64,000 nucleotides of DNA, taken from assembly GCF_002097715.1 (NCBI RefSeq), contig NZ_CP020738.1, positions 1,674,001 through 1,738,000 on the forward strand, given 5' to 3'. A model generated the notes under the pieces. It was not told the DNA's origin, did not search any database, and worked only from the letters and a program-made list of their open reading frames with translations. Made by a program: the position numbers and the translations under genes. This document shows, in pieces, positions 17,660 to 25,837 of this stretch. Every line of letters begins with the position of its first letter. Positions within the stretch are counted from its first letter, which is position 1. This DNA is from Burkholderia ubonensis subsp. mesacidophila (lineage in GTDB: Bacteria; Pseudomonadota; Gammaproteobacteria; Burkholderiales; Burkholderiaceae).

Positions 17660-19522
17660 TTATTCGCGTAGATTCGCGGTTTTTTTCAATGCAACGTTTA
17701 TAACGAGCTTTCGATCATCGTACATGATCGAATGATTTTCACCGCGATTTAGCACGATTGTTGCGGAATCCACTGTTGCAAATTCGACGAAGGCAAAGCC
17801 TTTCGCAATGGATTTGGATCGTGGAACTCGGAGATCGACTATATCCCCAAACTCTGAGAAAATTTCGAAGAGTTTTTGATTGGTTGCATTAGGCGGGACA
17901 TTGCCGACATGGAGTCGGCGCGATAGAGCTTCGCCTTGTTCGACCTCGGCATCGGATAAATCTAAATCACCCTGGGTCGAGTTTGAAGGCACTACGTCTA
18001 CCTGCGTCGGCGGTAAACCGATGCGGTATCGAGGGTATTCGCGATAGGGTATTTTTTTGCTTCTTGCCCGTTTTTGCGCAACGGTGCGTTCTACTTCGTT
18101 TTGCAAAATACCGAACTTCATAAGTGAGTCGACCAGCTTCCGATAGTCCTCCGTGTCTACGATTCCGACGGCATCCCACACGTTAGCGGCCGAGAAAATC
18201 CTGCCTCCCTGTCCCAGCAGAACGATTGCTTTTTGCTTTCGATCAAGATCAAAAGCGTCGAATTGACTCAACCATAGCAAATCCTTAGGCGAATACATCG
18301 CCTTATTGGTCAAGGTTATGCTGAACCCTTCAGGCGCACTTGCGAGTTTTGGAGGGGCCAGTTCATTGCTGTGCATGAGATCATAAATGCGCCGCATGCC
18401 TTCCCCGAGTTCGCGCATATAGCCCAACTCGCGCAAGACGCGTGCGACGTAAGTGTTGCGAGACTGATGCACTCCTTTTTTGCCAACAATATCCTCCATC
18501 CTGATCGTGGTGAGTAGAGGGCCGGGATTGCGGATTTCCAAATTATTGTCAAAGATGTATATTTCGGTCCCGCGCCCCTCGTCTGCATAATCTCTATGGG
18601 CGATCGAATTGAGAACCGCTTCTCTGCATGCGAGCTCAGGATAAATTGCTCTTTGCTCGAAACGAGCGTGCTTATCGATTTTCGTTTGTACCAAATGCGG
18701 CCGCAACGCCTCCCAGGCGGAATCAACTAGGGTAAGGATGTTCCCATGTGTCGTTTGATCAGAGACGATGTTATATGCTTCCCCAGTCTTCACTTCGTCC
18801 CCGTCAACCTTCAATATTCTAACTTGAAGCCGTGGATGCCATTTTGTAGGGTTTTTGGCAAAAAGCAGCAATGCTGCCCGCCGATATCTAAGCTGGGACA
18901 TTCCATATTCCGCCAGCTCTAGGTACTGCAAGCATTTTTCGGGGGACATGCCTTTGAGCACCTGATCAGCGACAACCCGAACCAACTCCAAGTCAAGGTC
19001 GTCGGCTGTAACTCCGTCGATGAATTGACGGTCGTACTCGCGAGATGCCTTCTCCTTCCGATCGAACTGAATCATTTCAGCAGCAACCGGCGCTGATTCA
19101 AGGTCGCGTCGTTGCAAACACCGGCCATCAGACGTCATATGAACGAATTCCGTGCTTTTCGGGACGGAAAAGTACAGGATCTCCTTCTCATCGATCTTGA
19201 TTTTCTGGCGTTTGACGGACGGGAGTGGGGTATTTTTAAAAACTCTTTCAGTCGGCGCATTTTCCAGGATATTCAATTCGCCGGGGGAGAGGCCTAGCAG
19301 TCCCGTAACGTCGCCATTGTCCTCCACGCCGACGAGCAATTCACCACCATCGGCATTAGCGAAGGCCACTAACGTTTGCGCTATGTCTGTCGCAATTTCC
19401 TTCGCAGGGCGTTTCCGCTTTTCGCCGGGACGCCCCTCTAGCGCGCTTTTGAACTCTCTGAAGTGGCTTTCGCCGAGTTCAATGGCAGTCCTTGCCCGTT
19501 CGGCAGTCGCAATCGCACTCAT
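17660..19522 (-). CDS. Schlafen-type AlbA_2 / divergent ATPase protein with C-terminal RRM domain
   Basis: A 620-residue protein with three recognisable parts. Residues about 16-145 form an AlbA_2 (Schlafen-like) domain: ELGESHFREFKSAL with E18, E23 and K25, then VAFANADGGELLVGVEDNGDVTGL. Residues about 295-400 match the HATPase_c_4 (RecG-like ATP-binding) domain: ACREAVLNSIAHRDY, LEIRNPGPL, LGEGMRRIYDLM. Residues 536-614 are an RNA-recognition motif with RNP2 LHVGNV (537-542) and RNP1 KGFAFVEF (574-581). AlbA_2/HATPase proteins are common in bacterial islands as putative regulators or defence factors; the RRM suggests RNA as ligand. Codon use is unlike its neighbours. AAAGAG precedes the ATG. 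The molecular function is not established, and I infer only nucleic-acid-linked ATPase or nuclease activity. Confidence 0.85.
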   Translation of the reverse strand: MSAIATAERARTAIELGESHFREFKSALEGRPGEKRKRPAKEIATDIAQTLVAFANADGGELLVGVEDNGDVTGLLGLSPGELNILENAPTERVFKNTPLPSVKRQKIKIDEKEILYFSVPKSTEFVHMTSDGRCLQRRDLESAPVAAEMIQFDRKEKASREYDRQFIDGVTADDLDLELVRVVADQVLKGMSPEKCLQYLELAEYGMSQLRYRRAALLLFAKNPTKWHPRLQVRILKVDGDEVKTGEAYNIVSDQTTHGNILTLVDSAWEALRPHLVQTKIDKHARFEQRAIYPELACREAVLNSIAHRDYADEGRGTEIYIFDNNLEIRNPGPLLTTIRMEDIVGKKGVHQSRNTYVARVLRELGYMRELGEGMRRIYDLMHSNELAPPKLASAPEGFSITLTNKAMYSPKDLLWLSQFDAFDLDRKQKAIVLLGQGGRIFSAANVWDAVGIVDTEDYRKLVDSLMKFGILQNEVERTVAQKRARSKKIPYREYPRYRIGLPPTQVDVVPSNSTQGDLDLSDAEVEQGEALSRRLHVGNVPPNATNQKLFEIFSEFGDIVDLRVPRSKSIAKGFAFVEFATVDSATIVLNRGENHSIMYDDRKLVINVALKKTANLRE

Positions 19523-19556
19523 CTCTTTTCCGTTTGTAGGGTTTCAACACGACTAA

Positions 19557-19877
19557 CTAAGATGCAGCTCCCGCTTCGCTGTGAGTGCATAACAATACTC
19601 CTTTTCTGCGTCGCGAGAAGGGGTCCGTCCTAACCGGCTTCCAACCTAACGGATCGACTGACCAGCAATCACTGAGCGCGATATCTCCTTTCGTCAATAT
19701 GGAACGGTGTCGTGGTGTCAGTTGTATTCTGCCTGTTGCCACCAGAATCCCTTGTGCCGACGAATGATTCCGGTCAAACAGCTGGGCGATCTGCTGAAGC
19801 GATTCGCCAGTCCGCCAGCGTTCCCACATTTGCGCTTTCTGGCTCTCGATGTAGTGGATCCGTCGTCGTTGCTTCAT
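19557..19877 (-). pseudogene. IS30-family transposase remnant (N-terminal HTH part)
   Basis: The N-terminus MKQRRRIHYIESQKAQMWERW followed by SLQQIAQLFDRNHSSAQGIL matches the helix-turn-helix region of IS30-family transposases. After about 55 residues the match fades (RHRSILTKGDIAL), and no DDE catalytic region follows before the stop, so only a fragment remains. It lies 34 nt upstream of the AlbA_2 gene on the same strand. The first Met of the transposase is at 19877, although the frame is open to 20075. I saw no matching right end. Confidence 0.7.
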
Positions 19878-20128
19878 TTGTAACAACCCTCGCTGCTCAT
19901 GCAACCTGTAGTGTGTTGCATCGACCGGTTGAATATGCACTTGGGAACTGCCGCTCAAGGGACACTGTGCGGACTGGCAGAAATGGGGCAGCAAACGACA
20001 TACAGGAAATTCCATGAGGTACCGTTTTTTGTGCAGTGCCCGACCCCGCATCACACATCTGTCACCACCACGCACACGGCGTTACGATGTGCGCATCGAA
20101 ACCATCGAACCGAAGGAGCAATGCACGC

Positions 20129-20527
20129 ATGAGCATCCGGATCGTACAGCTGGGGTCGCCGCGCGCGGCCGGCGAGGGCCTGCGGATCGGCACGGTGCGG
20201 CGCCCGCCGCGCGGCGTGCCGAAGGCCGAGTTCGCGTCGCGCAACTATTACGACGTGTGGCTGCCGACGCTGTCGCCGACCCCCGAGCTCGTCGCGCAGG
20301 CGCAGGCCGCCGGGACCGACGCCGACTGGCGGGCCTTCGCCCGCAAGTTCCGCGCAGAAATGAATCACGGCGACGCGCCGAAAGTGCTGGACCTGCTCGC
20401 GGCGCTGTCGGCGACCACGCAGTTCTCGATCGGCTGCTACTGCGAGAACGAACACCGCTGTCACCGCAGCATCCTGCGCGAGCTGCTCGCCGAGCGCGGC
20501 GCGGCGATCGAGCCGGACGCATCCTGA
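20129..20527 (+). CDS. DUF488 family protein
   Basis: A 132-residue protein of the DUF488 (YeaO-like) family. It has the N-terminal beta strand IRIVQLGSPR, the conserved NYYDVWLPTLSP and the C-terminal FSIGCYCENEHRCHRSILRELL with the typical Cys/His cluster. The biochemical role of the family is unresolved; Cys/His residues may bind a metal or nucleic acid. AAGGAG lies about 10 nt upstream of the chosen ATG. Confidence 0.85.
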   Translation: MSIRIVQLGSPRAAGEGLRIGTVRRPPRGVPKAEFASRNYYDVWLPTLSPTPELVAQAQAAGTDADWRAFARKFRAEMNHGDAPKVLDLLAALSATTQFSIGCYCENEHRCHRSILRELLAERGAAIEPDAS

Positions 20528-20550
20528 GCGGCGCGGGCTGTCGCCGCCAG

Positions 20551-21003
20551 TCAGCCCGCCGCCACATCAGGCGCATCACGCGCCGCCCACGGCGGCAACT
20601 CGGCCCAGCCGAGCGGACCGTACACCGTGCCGCCCGCCGACTCGACCGTCTCGACGAACGTCTGCAGCGTCGCGCCGCCCATCACGCGCAGCGTGCGGCC
20701 GTCGAGGAAATTCTCGCTGCGCAGCCACGGCGCGGCGCCGCGGTTAATCTGCTCGACGCTGCACGCGCAGGCGTGCCGGCCCGCTTCGGGCGGCAACAGC
20801 AGCGGCGCGTCGAACGCGACCTTCAGCACCTGCGTGCGCGAATCGCTGTAGGGCGGCTTCGCCACTTCCTGATAAGGAACCGCAGCCCAGCTTTCGCCGC
20901 ACTGCTCGTCGAGCGGCAGGCAGGTGAAATAGGCCCACGGCGCGCGCACGAAGCACAGCCGGTACAGGTCGCGGGCGCCGTCGAGATTCGCAATCAATGC
21001 CAT
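20551..21003 (-). CDS. Conserved hypothetical protein
   Basis: 150-residue soluble protein with no signal peptide. It is rich in aromatic residues and cysteines (LCFVRAPWAYFTCLPLDEQCGESW) and ends in a proline/alanine tail. I do not recognise a family. It is convergent with the DUF488 gene and divergent from the FNR-box-led DUF1488 gene. Codon use fits the host. Confidence 0.6.
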   Translation of the reverse strand: MALIANLDGARDLYRLCFVRAPWAYFTCLPLDEQCGESWAAVPYQEVAKPPYSDSRTQVLKVAFDAPLLLPPEAGRHACACSVEQINRGAAPWLRSENFLDGRTLRVMGGATLQTFVETVESAGGTVYGPLGWAELPPWAARDAPDVAAG

Positions 21004-21161
21004 CGTCGGGTCCCATGCAGTCCCGGCCCCGTCCGCCGGCGGCGCGCCGCGCGCGGGGCGTTCGCGCGGATCGGGCGATTGCGCCCGAGCGGGCCGGTCT
21101 GCTTCTACTGCCTTTGACCACGGCGCGGCCGCGGCGTTGAGCGGGGCCTCGGGGGACTCGC

Positions 21162-21202
21162 TTGACGTGGGTCAAGCGTGCGGCGGCGCGCGCCTCTATG
21201 CT
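21162..21202 (+). promoter_or_regulatory. FNR-type box and -10 element before the DUF1488 gene
   Basis: TTGACGTGGGTCAA (21162-21175) is a perfect palindrome of the FNR/ANR form TTGAY-N4-RTCAA. A TATGCT -10 element lies at 21197-21202, 28.5 nt from the box centre, which is class II geometry (box near -41). The same spacing and hexamer occur before the gene at 45261. Confidence 0.65.
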
Positions 21203-21240
21203 CACGTCATGGACACGTCGGAGCAGTGACGGACAAGCCG

Positions 21241-21522
21241 ATGCCGATGCAGATCGATTTCCCGCCGGATCCGCCGGAATACTGTGCACGGGACCTGGTC
21301 GTCGCGTTCACGGCGATCGTGGATGACAGCTGTGTGCAATGTGCGATCACAGCCGAAGCGCTCGAGGATCATTTCGGCGCGGCGTCGCTGCTCGAACGGG
21401 ATCTGATTCGCGCGTTCGACACGCACCGCCCGGAGATCGAGGGCGTCGCGCGCCGGATGCTCGAGGAGATCGGCGGGCGGCCGGTGCTGCTGCACAGCGG
21501 TCATTTCCGTTTCGGCGGCTGA
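21241..21522 (+). CDS. DUF1488 domain protein
   Basis: A 93-residue protein with the DUF1488 pattern: IDFPPDPPEYCARDLVVAFTAIVDDSCVQCAITAEALEDHFGA. Function unknown; the family is common in Burkholderia and related bacteria. The start is uncertain: ATG 21241 is chosen, with GTG 21226 and ATG 21247 as alternatives and no strong ribosome site. It follows an FNR-type promoter and is 27 nt from the next gene, so it is probably the first gene of a low-oxygen operon. Confidence 0.75.
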   Translation: MPMQIDFPPDPPEYCARDLVVAFTAIVDDSCVQCAITAEALEDHFGAASLLERDLIRAFDTHRPEIEGVARRMLEEIGGRPVLLHSGHFRFGG

Positions 21523-21549
21523 CGCGGCGTGAAGGTCTCAGGAGGGGAC

Positions 21550-21789
21550 ATGACACTGTCGGGCAATATCCGCGAGGACGACTGGTCGGTCGAGGTCGAG
21601 ACGCGGCCGGACGCCGGCGGCGGGTTCCGCTGCCGCGTGCAGGTCGAGCATGGCGTCGGCGCCGGCCGGTTTCACCATGCGTTCGAGCACAGCGAGTCGT
21701 ATCCGACCGAGCGCGAAGCCGTGCTCGCGGGCCTGCGGGCCGGCATGACGTGGATCGAGCTGAAGCGGTCGCAGACATTCAACGTATAA
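21550..21789 (+). CDS. Small conserved hypothetical protein
   Basis: A 79-residue acidic protein (DDWSVEVETRPDAGGGFRCRVQVEH) with no signal peptide or membrane segment. It has a near-perfect AGGAGG ribosome site before the ATG. It is probably co-transcribed with the DUF1488 gene. No named family is recognised; the predicted beta-rich first half with a C-terminal helix is typical of small stress-linked proteins. Confidence 0.65.
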   Translation: MTLSGNIREDDWSVEVETRPDAGGGFRCRVQVEHGVGAGRFHHAFEHSESYPTEREAVLAGLRAGMTWIELKRSQTFNV

Positions 21790-21977
21790 AAGAAAGGGGA
21801 GCCGCACGCGGGGGCGTGCGGGCAACGCGCGACGGGGTCGCGCACGATGCCGGTCGGACTGCGGCCGGCGAAAACAAGCCACGCAGTCACTACAGATGAA
21901 TCTTCGCCGTCTCGCGGCCACGCGGGCGGCGCATATCAGGCGATCGGCACGAGGGCGGCGCCGTCGGGAGAAACAAC

Positions 21978-22331
21978 ATGGGCGTGGGCATGCAGATCGC
22001 CTACTTCGGATTCGCCGGTTCGGCCGCGCTGGAAGCGGAAGCCGGCGAGCAACTGGTGCGCCTCGAACGGTTCCGCACGCTGATCAGCGGCTGCCATCTG
22101 GCGATCGAGTCGCGCACGTCTGGCTCCGGCCAGCGTGCGTACGACGTGCGGCTCGACCTGATCACCCGCAACAACGAGCTGAGGCCGATTCCGCATTGTG
22201 CCGGCGAGGATCCGCACGAAGCGGTACGCCGCGCGTTCGCGGCAGCCGAGAGGGCGCTGATGGCATGGCAGGTCGGGCAGGGGGCGGGCACGCCGGGCAC
22301 GGCCGGGCAGGGTTCGCATGCGCTGCGTTGA
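21978..22331 (+). CDS. HPF/RaiA-like ribosome-associated protein
   Basis: A 117-residue protein with the beta-alpha-beta-beta-beta-alpha outline of the S30AE/HPF family: QIAYFGFAGSAALEAEAGEQLVRLERF, SGCHLAIESRT, YDVRLDLITRNNELRPIP, DPHEAVRRAFAAAERALMAW. Such proteins bind the 30S subunit and hibernate ribosomes under stress. The C-terminal dimerisation domain of long HPF is absent. GGGAG lies 8 nt before the ATG. Placement between the FNR-box operon and the fnr gene suggests action in oxygen-limited or stationary cells. Confidence 0.7.
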   Translation: MGVGMQIAYFGFAGSAALEAEAGEQLVRLERFRTLISGCHLAIESRTSGSGQRAYDVRLDLITRNNELRPIPHCAGEDPHEAVRRAFAAAERALMAWQVGQGAGTPGTAGQGSHALR

Positions 22332-22440
22332 GCACGAAGGGCAGCATGAAGGGCGGCGCAACGATTGCGCGCCGGTTCGTGCCGACCGGTGCATGCAGCG
22401 AGCCGCAGCCGGTGCGCCGGCTGCACGGCTTCCCGGCCGC

Positions 22441-23220
22441 TCAGACGCGCGCGAGCCTTTCCGCGTCGAGGATGCGCACGCGCTTGCCGTGCGTCTCGAC
22501 GAGCGATTCGCGATGGAACCGGGAGAACATCCGGCTGACGGTCTCGAGCTTCATCCCGAGGTAGCAGCCGATTTCCTCGCGCGTCATCCGCAGGTTGAAC
22601 TCGGAGGCCGAATAGCCGCGCGCCTGGAAGCGCGACGACAGGTTCAGCAGGAACTGCGCGACGCGCTGCTCGGCCGACATCGTGCCGAGCAGCAGCATCT
22701 GGCTCGATTCGCGGACGATTTCGCTGCTCAGCATCTGGTACAGGAAATGCTGCATCGGCTTCATTTCGCGGCAGGCCGCCTCGAGCTGGCCGAACGGGAT
22801 GATGCACACGACGCTGTCCTCGAGCGCGATCGCGTCGCAGCAATGCTGGCCGCTGCTGATGCCGTCCATGCCGAAGGTCTCGCCGGCGATCTGGAAGCCC
22901 GTCACCTGTTCGCGTCCGTCGCGATGCACCATGACCGTCTTGAACGACCCCGCGCGCACCGCGTAGATGCTCTGGAACGGATCGTCCGTGCGGAACAGCG
23001 CGTCGCCCTGGCGGACATGGCGGGTCGTGCAGATGATCGAGTCGAGCCGGCCGTATTCGGCCGCGGTCAGGTGCGGCGGCAGGCACAGGGAACGCATTGC
23101 GCAGACCGAGCAGCGCGCGGCGGGGTGTTTCGGGGCGTCGGCACGGGCAATCGCGTGAAGCGGCGTCGCAAGCTGCCGCGCGACGGGCACGGCAGCCGCG
23201 CTAACGGATGCTGATGACAT
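22441..23220 (-). CDS. fnr: Fnr-type [4Fe-4S] oxygen-sensing transcriptional regulator
   Basis: A 259-residue Crp/Fnr-family activator. The cluster ligands are present: C37, C40 and C46 (CSVCAMRSLC) and C139 (VVCIIP). The effector domain is followed by a C-terminal HTH (MTREEIGCYLGMKLETVSRMFSRF) that keeps the E..SR recognition pattern for TTGAT half-sites. It should be active as a dimer when oxygen is low. The gene lies 17 nt downstream of a receiver-domain gene, probably in one operon. Boxes that fit this protein lie at 21162, 38605 and 45074. The start ATG 23220 precedes the cysteine region; the frame is open further upstream. Confidence 0.9.
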   Translation of the reverse strand: MSSASVSAAAVPVARQLATPLHAIARADAPKHPAARCSVCAMRSLCLPPHLTAAEYGRLDSIICTTRHVRQGDALFRTDDPFQSIYAVRAGSFKTVMVHRDGREQVTGFQIAGETFGMDGISSGQHCCDAIALEDSVVCIIPFGQLEAACREMKPMQHFLYQMLSSEIVRESSQMLLLGTMSAEQRVAQFLLNLSSRFQARGYSASEFNLRMTREEIGCYLGMKLETVSRMFSRFHRESLVETHGKRVRILDAERLARV

Positions 23221-23237
23221 GATGCACTCCGGCACTT

Positions 23238-23645
23238 TCAGGTGCGGTGCGCGCGACGCGAGCGCACCAGGGATTCGATGACGTGGCATGCGGCGTCGAA
23301 TTCGGCGGTCTTGTCGAAGAAGTAGTCCGCTCCGGCCGTCGCGCATGCCTCCCTGAACGCCGGCGCCGAATGGTTCGTCAGCACGATCGTGACGACGTTT
23401 GGCGCAGCCTTCGACAGCATGCCGATCAGGTCGAGGCCGCTGCCGTCCGCGAGCCGCAGGTCAACGATCACGACATCCGCCTGGCACCGGCGGATGTGTA
23501 CCCACGCACCTTGGCCGTCCTCCGCTTCACCCACGACGTCGACACCCCGGATCGCGCCGACGAGGAGCGCAATCCTGCGCCGTACCGCGACGGCGTGATC
23601 GACGAGGAACACCCGGAGCGCGACGGATGACAGGCTGGCATTCAT
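23238..23645 (-). CDS. Single-domain response regulator (CheY-like receiver)
   Basis: A 135-residue stand-alone receiver domain with no output domain. The phospho-acceptor D62 (VIVDLRLADGSGLD), T90 (VLTNHS) and K112 (FFDKTAEF) are present. The acidic pocket has only one Asp at D16 followed by His, which is a departure from the usual DD pair. The gene is directly upstream of fnr. The start ATG 23645 has only a weak ribosome site. It may tune the Fnr regulator or receive phosphate from a kinase encoded elsewhere. Confidence 0.8.
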   Translation of the reverse strand: MNASLSSVALRVFLVDHAVAVRRRIALLVGAIRGVDVVGEAEDGQGAWVHIRRCQADVVIVDLRLADGSGLDLIGMLSKAAPNVVTIVLTNHSAPAFREACATAGADYFFDKTAEFDAACHVIESLVRSRRAHRT

Positions 23646-23799
23646 GAAAGCCAGTATCCGGTTGCGACGCCAAAAAGGAAATCGGCCGAATTGGAAGATT
23701 GCGTAGGCCGCTTCGCCGCGTTGTAGGGTTTTTCCTACATTCGGCACGGCGATGGGGCCGAAACGCGGTGGGGCCGGAACCCGTGCCGCGCCGCCCGGG

Positions 23800-24735
23800 T
23801 CAGCTGGCCCGCCGTGCGTCGAGCGCGTCGCGCGCCGCGCGGCAGGCGGCGAGATCCCACGCCGCGCAGCCGACGCTCTTGAACAGCAGCGGCCCGCCGC
23901 GCACGAACGCGCCGCCGAGCACGTCGGCGAGCGACGCGACGTTGCGCCAGTCCACCTGCGCGAGGATCAGGTCGCCCGCCTCGTGGCGCGCGCCGGCCAG
24001 GTCGTCGACGACGAGCCGGCTGTTGCGCACGGTGCCGGCGTCGATTTCCGCCGCGTCGGCGGTGAACGCGCCGACGCCGACCACCAGCCGGCCTTCGCGC
24101 GCGGCTTCGCGGTAGACCGGCGTGCGGCTCGTCGTCAGCGTGACGACGACGTCGACGGTGTCCGGAATGTCGTCGCCGTCGAGCGGCGCGAGCTGCGGCG
24201 CATGGGCGCGCTGGGCGTCGCAGAACGCGGCGGCGCTCGCGGCGCGGGTGCCGCGCACCAGCAGGCGTGCGTTCGGGAAGATCGCCGCGAGCGCTTCCGC
24301 GTGATTGGCCGCCTGCCGGCCGGTACCGATCAGCAGGATTTCGCGCGGCGCGGCGCCGTGCAGCGCCTGGATGCCGAGCGCGGTGATCGCGGCGGTCCGC
24401 CTTCCGGTGACCGTCGGGCCGTCGAGCACGAACCGCATTTCGCCTGTCGTCGCGTCACATGCGATGACCTGTCCGAGAATCGTCGGCAGCCCGCGCGCGG
24501 CGTTGCCGGGGCAGACGTTGACGAGCTTGTGGATCGCGATGTCGTTCGCGCTCGACGGCATCGACAGCATCACGCCGCCCGCCTGCAGCGGCACGACGAG
24601 ACGCTCGGGGCTGACGATCCCGCCGGCCGCGTACTCGACGACGGTTTGCCGGAGGGCGGCGAGCAGCGCCGGATAGTCGAGCAGCGCAGCCGTCGCGGCG
24701 GCGCCGAAAACGGGAGTCTGGGAGAGTGCGGTCAT
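23800..24735 (-). CDS. Delta-1-pyrroline-2-carboxylate reductase (ornithine cyclodeaminase family)
   Basis: A 311-residue NAD(P)-dependent oxidoreductase of the ornithine cyclodeaminase/mu-crystallin superfamily: MLSMPSSANDIAIHKLVNVCPGN, LDGPTVTGRRTAAITALGIQAL, then the Rossmann loop ILLIGTGRQAANHAEAL. Beside a trans-3-hydroxy-L-proline dehydratase gene it most likely reduces pyrroline-2-carboxylate to L-proline (the LhpI/ProDH-independent route). A true ornithine cyclodeaminase is less likely from context. It is divergent from the GntR regulator and faces a shared operator at 24877-24903. Confidence 0.8.
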   Translation of the reverse strand: MTALSQTPVFGAAATAALLDYPALLAALRQTVVEYAAGGIVSPERLVVPLQAGGVMLSMPSSANDIAIHKLVNVCPGNAARGLPTILGQVIACDATTGEMRFVLDGPTVTGRRTAAITALGIQALHGAAPREILLIGTGRQAANHAEALAAIFPNARLLVRGTRAASAAAFCDAQRAHAPQLAPLDGDDIPDTVDVVVTLTTSRTPVYREAAREGRLVVGVGAFTADAAEIDAGTVRNSRLVVDDLAGARHEAGDLILAQVDWRNVASLADVLGGAFVRGGPLLFKSVGCAAWDLAACRAARDALDARRAS

Positions 24736-24876
24736 CGTATGCGTCAGTTGAACGTGGACGGCGGGCGGACAGCGCGCCCGGTGCTGGGTTGCCGGATACC
24801 GCGAGACGGGCAGTCTGGATCGAATCTATACCAATTTATCGCGATATGACAAGCCAGAAAATAAAACGGCCGGGTG

Positions 24877-24903
24877 CTTTTGGTTCTAATATCTGTCCAG
24901 AAG
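24877..24903. promoter_or_regulatory. GntR operator copy 1
   Basis: TTTTGGTTCTAATATCTGTCC plus downstream AGAA matches, allowing one inserted base, the reverse complement of the site at 25730-25754 in 21 of 25 positions. It sits between the reductase gene and the divergent GntR gene, so it can control both. Confidence 0.6.
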
Positions 24904-24977
24904 CAGGCGCGGCGACGCGCCGCTCCGGTATAGTGCGAACCCGTCCACGACCCCGAACATCCGGCAGGAGCCCCACG

Positions 24978-25715
24978 ATGTCGTCCGCGCGTCTCGAAAT
25001 CCTCGAAAACGGCTTCCGGCCGCTGCAAATCTACGAGCAGGTCGCCGAAAAGATCCGCGACGAGATTCGCGCGGGGCACTACGCGCCCGACACCCGGCTG
25101 CCGTCGGAGCGCGAGCTCGCGGCGCTGTTCCAGGTCGGCCGCCCGGCCGTGCGCGAGGCGCTCGGCGCGCTGCAGAACGAAGGACTCGTGTTCACGAAGC
25201 GCAATTCGGGCACCTACGTCGTGTCGGCCCCGCTCGACGTGCTGGCGCGGCGCGGGGACCGGCGCGCCGCCGCCGAGGCCGATTTCAGCCCGACCTCGAC
25301 CCTCGATGTGCGGCTGATCCTCGAGCCGGCGATCGCGCGCCTCGCGGCCGCGCATCGCAAGCCGGACCCGGTCGCCGAACGCTATCTCGCGCAGATGGAA
25401 ACGATCACCGACGTCGACGATCCGCAGCAGCGCGCGCTGTGGAACGAGAGCGACCGGCTGTTCCATCGCCAGCTCGCGCTGATGACGGGCGACGCGCTGA
25501 TCGTGAAGATCGCCGACGAAGTCGCGAAGACGATGGACCAGCCGCTGTGGAAGCGCCTGAAGGACGACGGGATCTACGACGCGGGCCGGATCCGGCTCTA
25601 CGTGTCCGAGCACCGGCTGATCTACGAGGCGATCGTCGCCGGCGACGCCGACGCGGCCGCGTTCTACGTCGAACAGCACATCCTGCGCGTGCGGCGCGAC
25701 ATCACGCCGAAGTGA
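24978..25715 (+). CDS. GntR-family regulator, FadR/FCD subfamily
   Basis: A 245-residue regulator. The N-terminal winged helix is LQIYEQVAEKIRDEIRAGHYAPDTRLPSERELAALFQVGRPAVREALGALQNEG; the C-terminal all-helical FCD domain runs from DVRLILEPAIARLAA, with the metal-site His residues expected at LFHRQL and VSEHRLIYEAIVAGD. AGGAG precedes the ATG by 8 nt. It probably represses the hydroxyproline genes on both sides until an intermediate such as pyrroline-2-carboxylate or hydroxyproline binds. Confidence 0.9.
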   Translation: MSSARLEILENGFRPLQIYEQVAEKIRDEIRAGHYAPDTRLPSERELAALFQVGRPAVREALGALQNEGLVFTKRNSGTYVVSAPLDVLARRGDRRAAAEADFSPTSTLDVRLILEPAIARLAAAHRKPDPVAERYLAQMETITDVDDPQQRALWNESDRLFHRQLALMTGDALIVKIADEVAKTMDQPLWKRLKDDGIYDAGRIRLYVSEHRLIYEAIVAGDADAAAFYVEQHILRVRRDITPK

Positions 25716-25729
25716 GCGGCGTACCGGCG

Positions 25730-25754
25730 TTCTGGTCTGATATTTGACCAAAAG
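25730..25754. promoter_or_regulatory. GntR operator copy 2
   Basis: TGGTCTGATATTTGACCA (25732-25749) is an inverted repeat TGGTC-N8-GACCA inside a longer segment that recurs before the regulator gene. It lies about 90 nt upstream of the binding-protein gene. Confidence 0.65.
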
Positions 25755-25837
25755 GCTGGCGCAGTTTTTGAAGCTGCTTGAATAATGACCAGTTGTGTCC
25801 TACATTGGTTCGACTAAAACCAATCAGGAGACACACC

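Larger units (their letters stand above)
17467..20128. other. Lower-GC insertion between the aminotransferase and DUF488 genes
   Basis: From about 17640 to 20030 the base composition and codon use drop well below the surrounding high-GC genes. The segment carries one long gene (the AlbA_2/RRM fusion) and an IS30 transposase remnant, and both sides resume ordinary host-type genes. No integrase or tRNA attachment site was seen. Bases 17467-17659 contain no gene. It looks like a horizontally acquired island that has lost its mobility functions. Confidence 0.6.
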
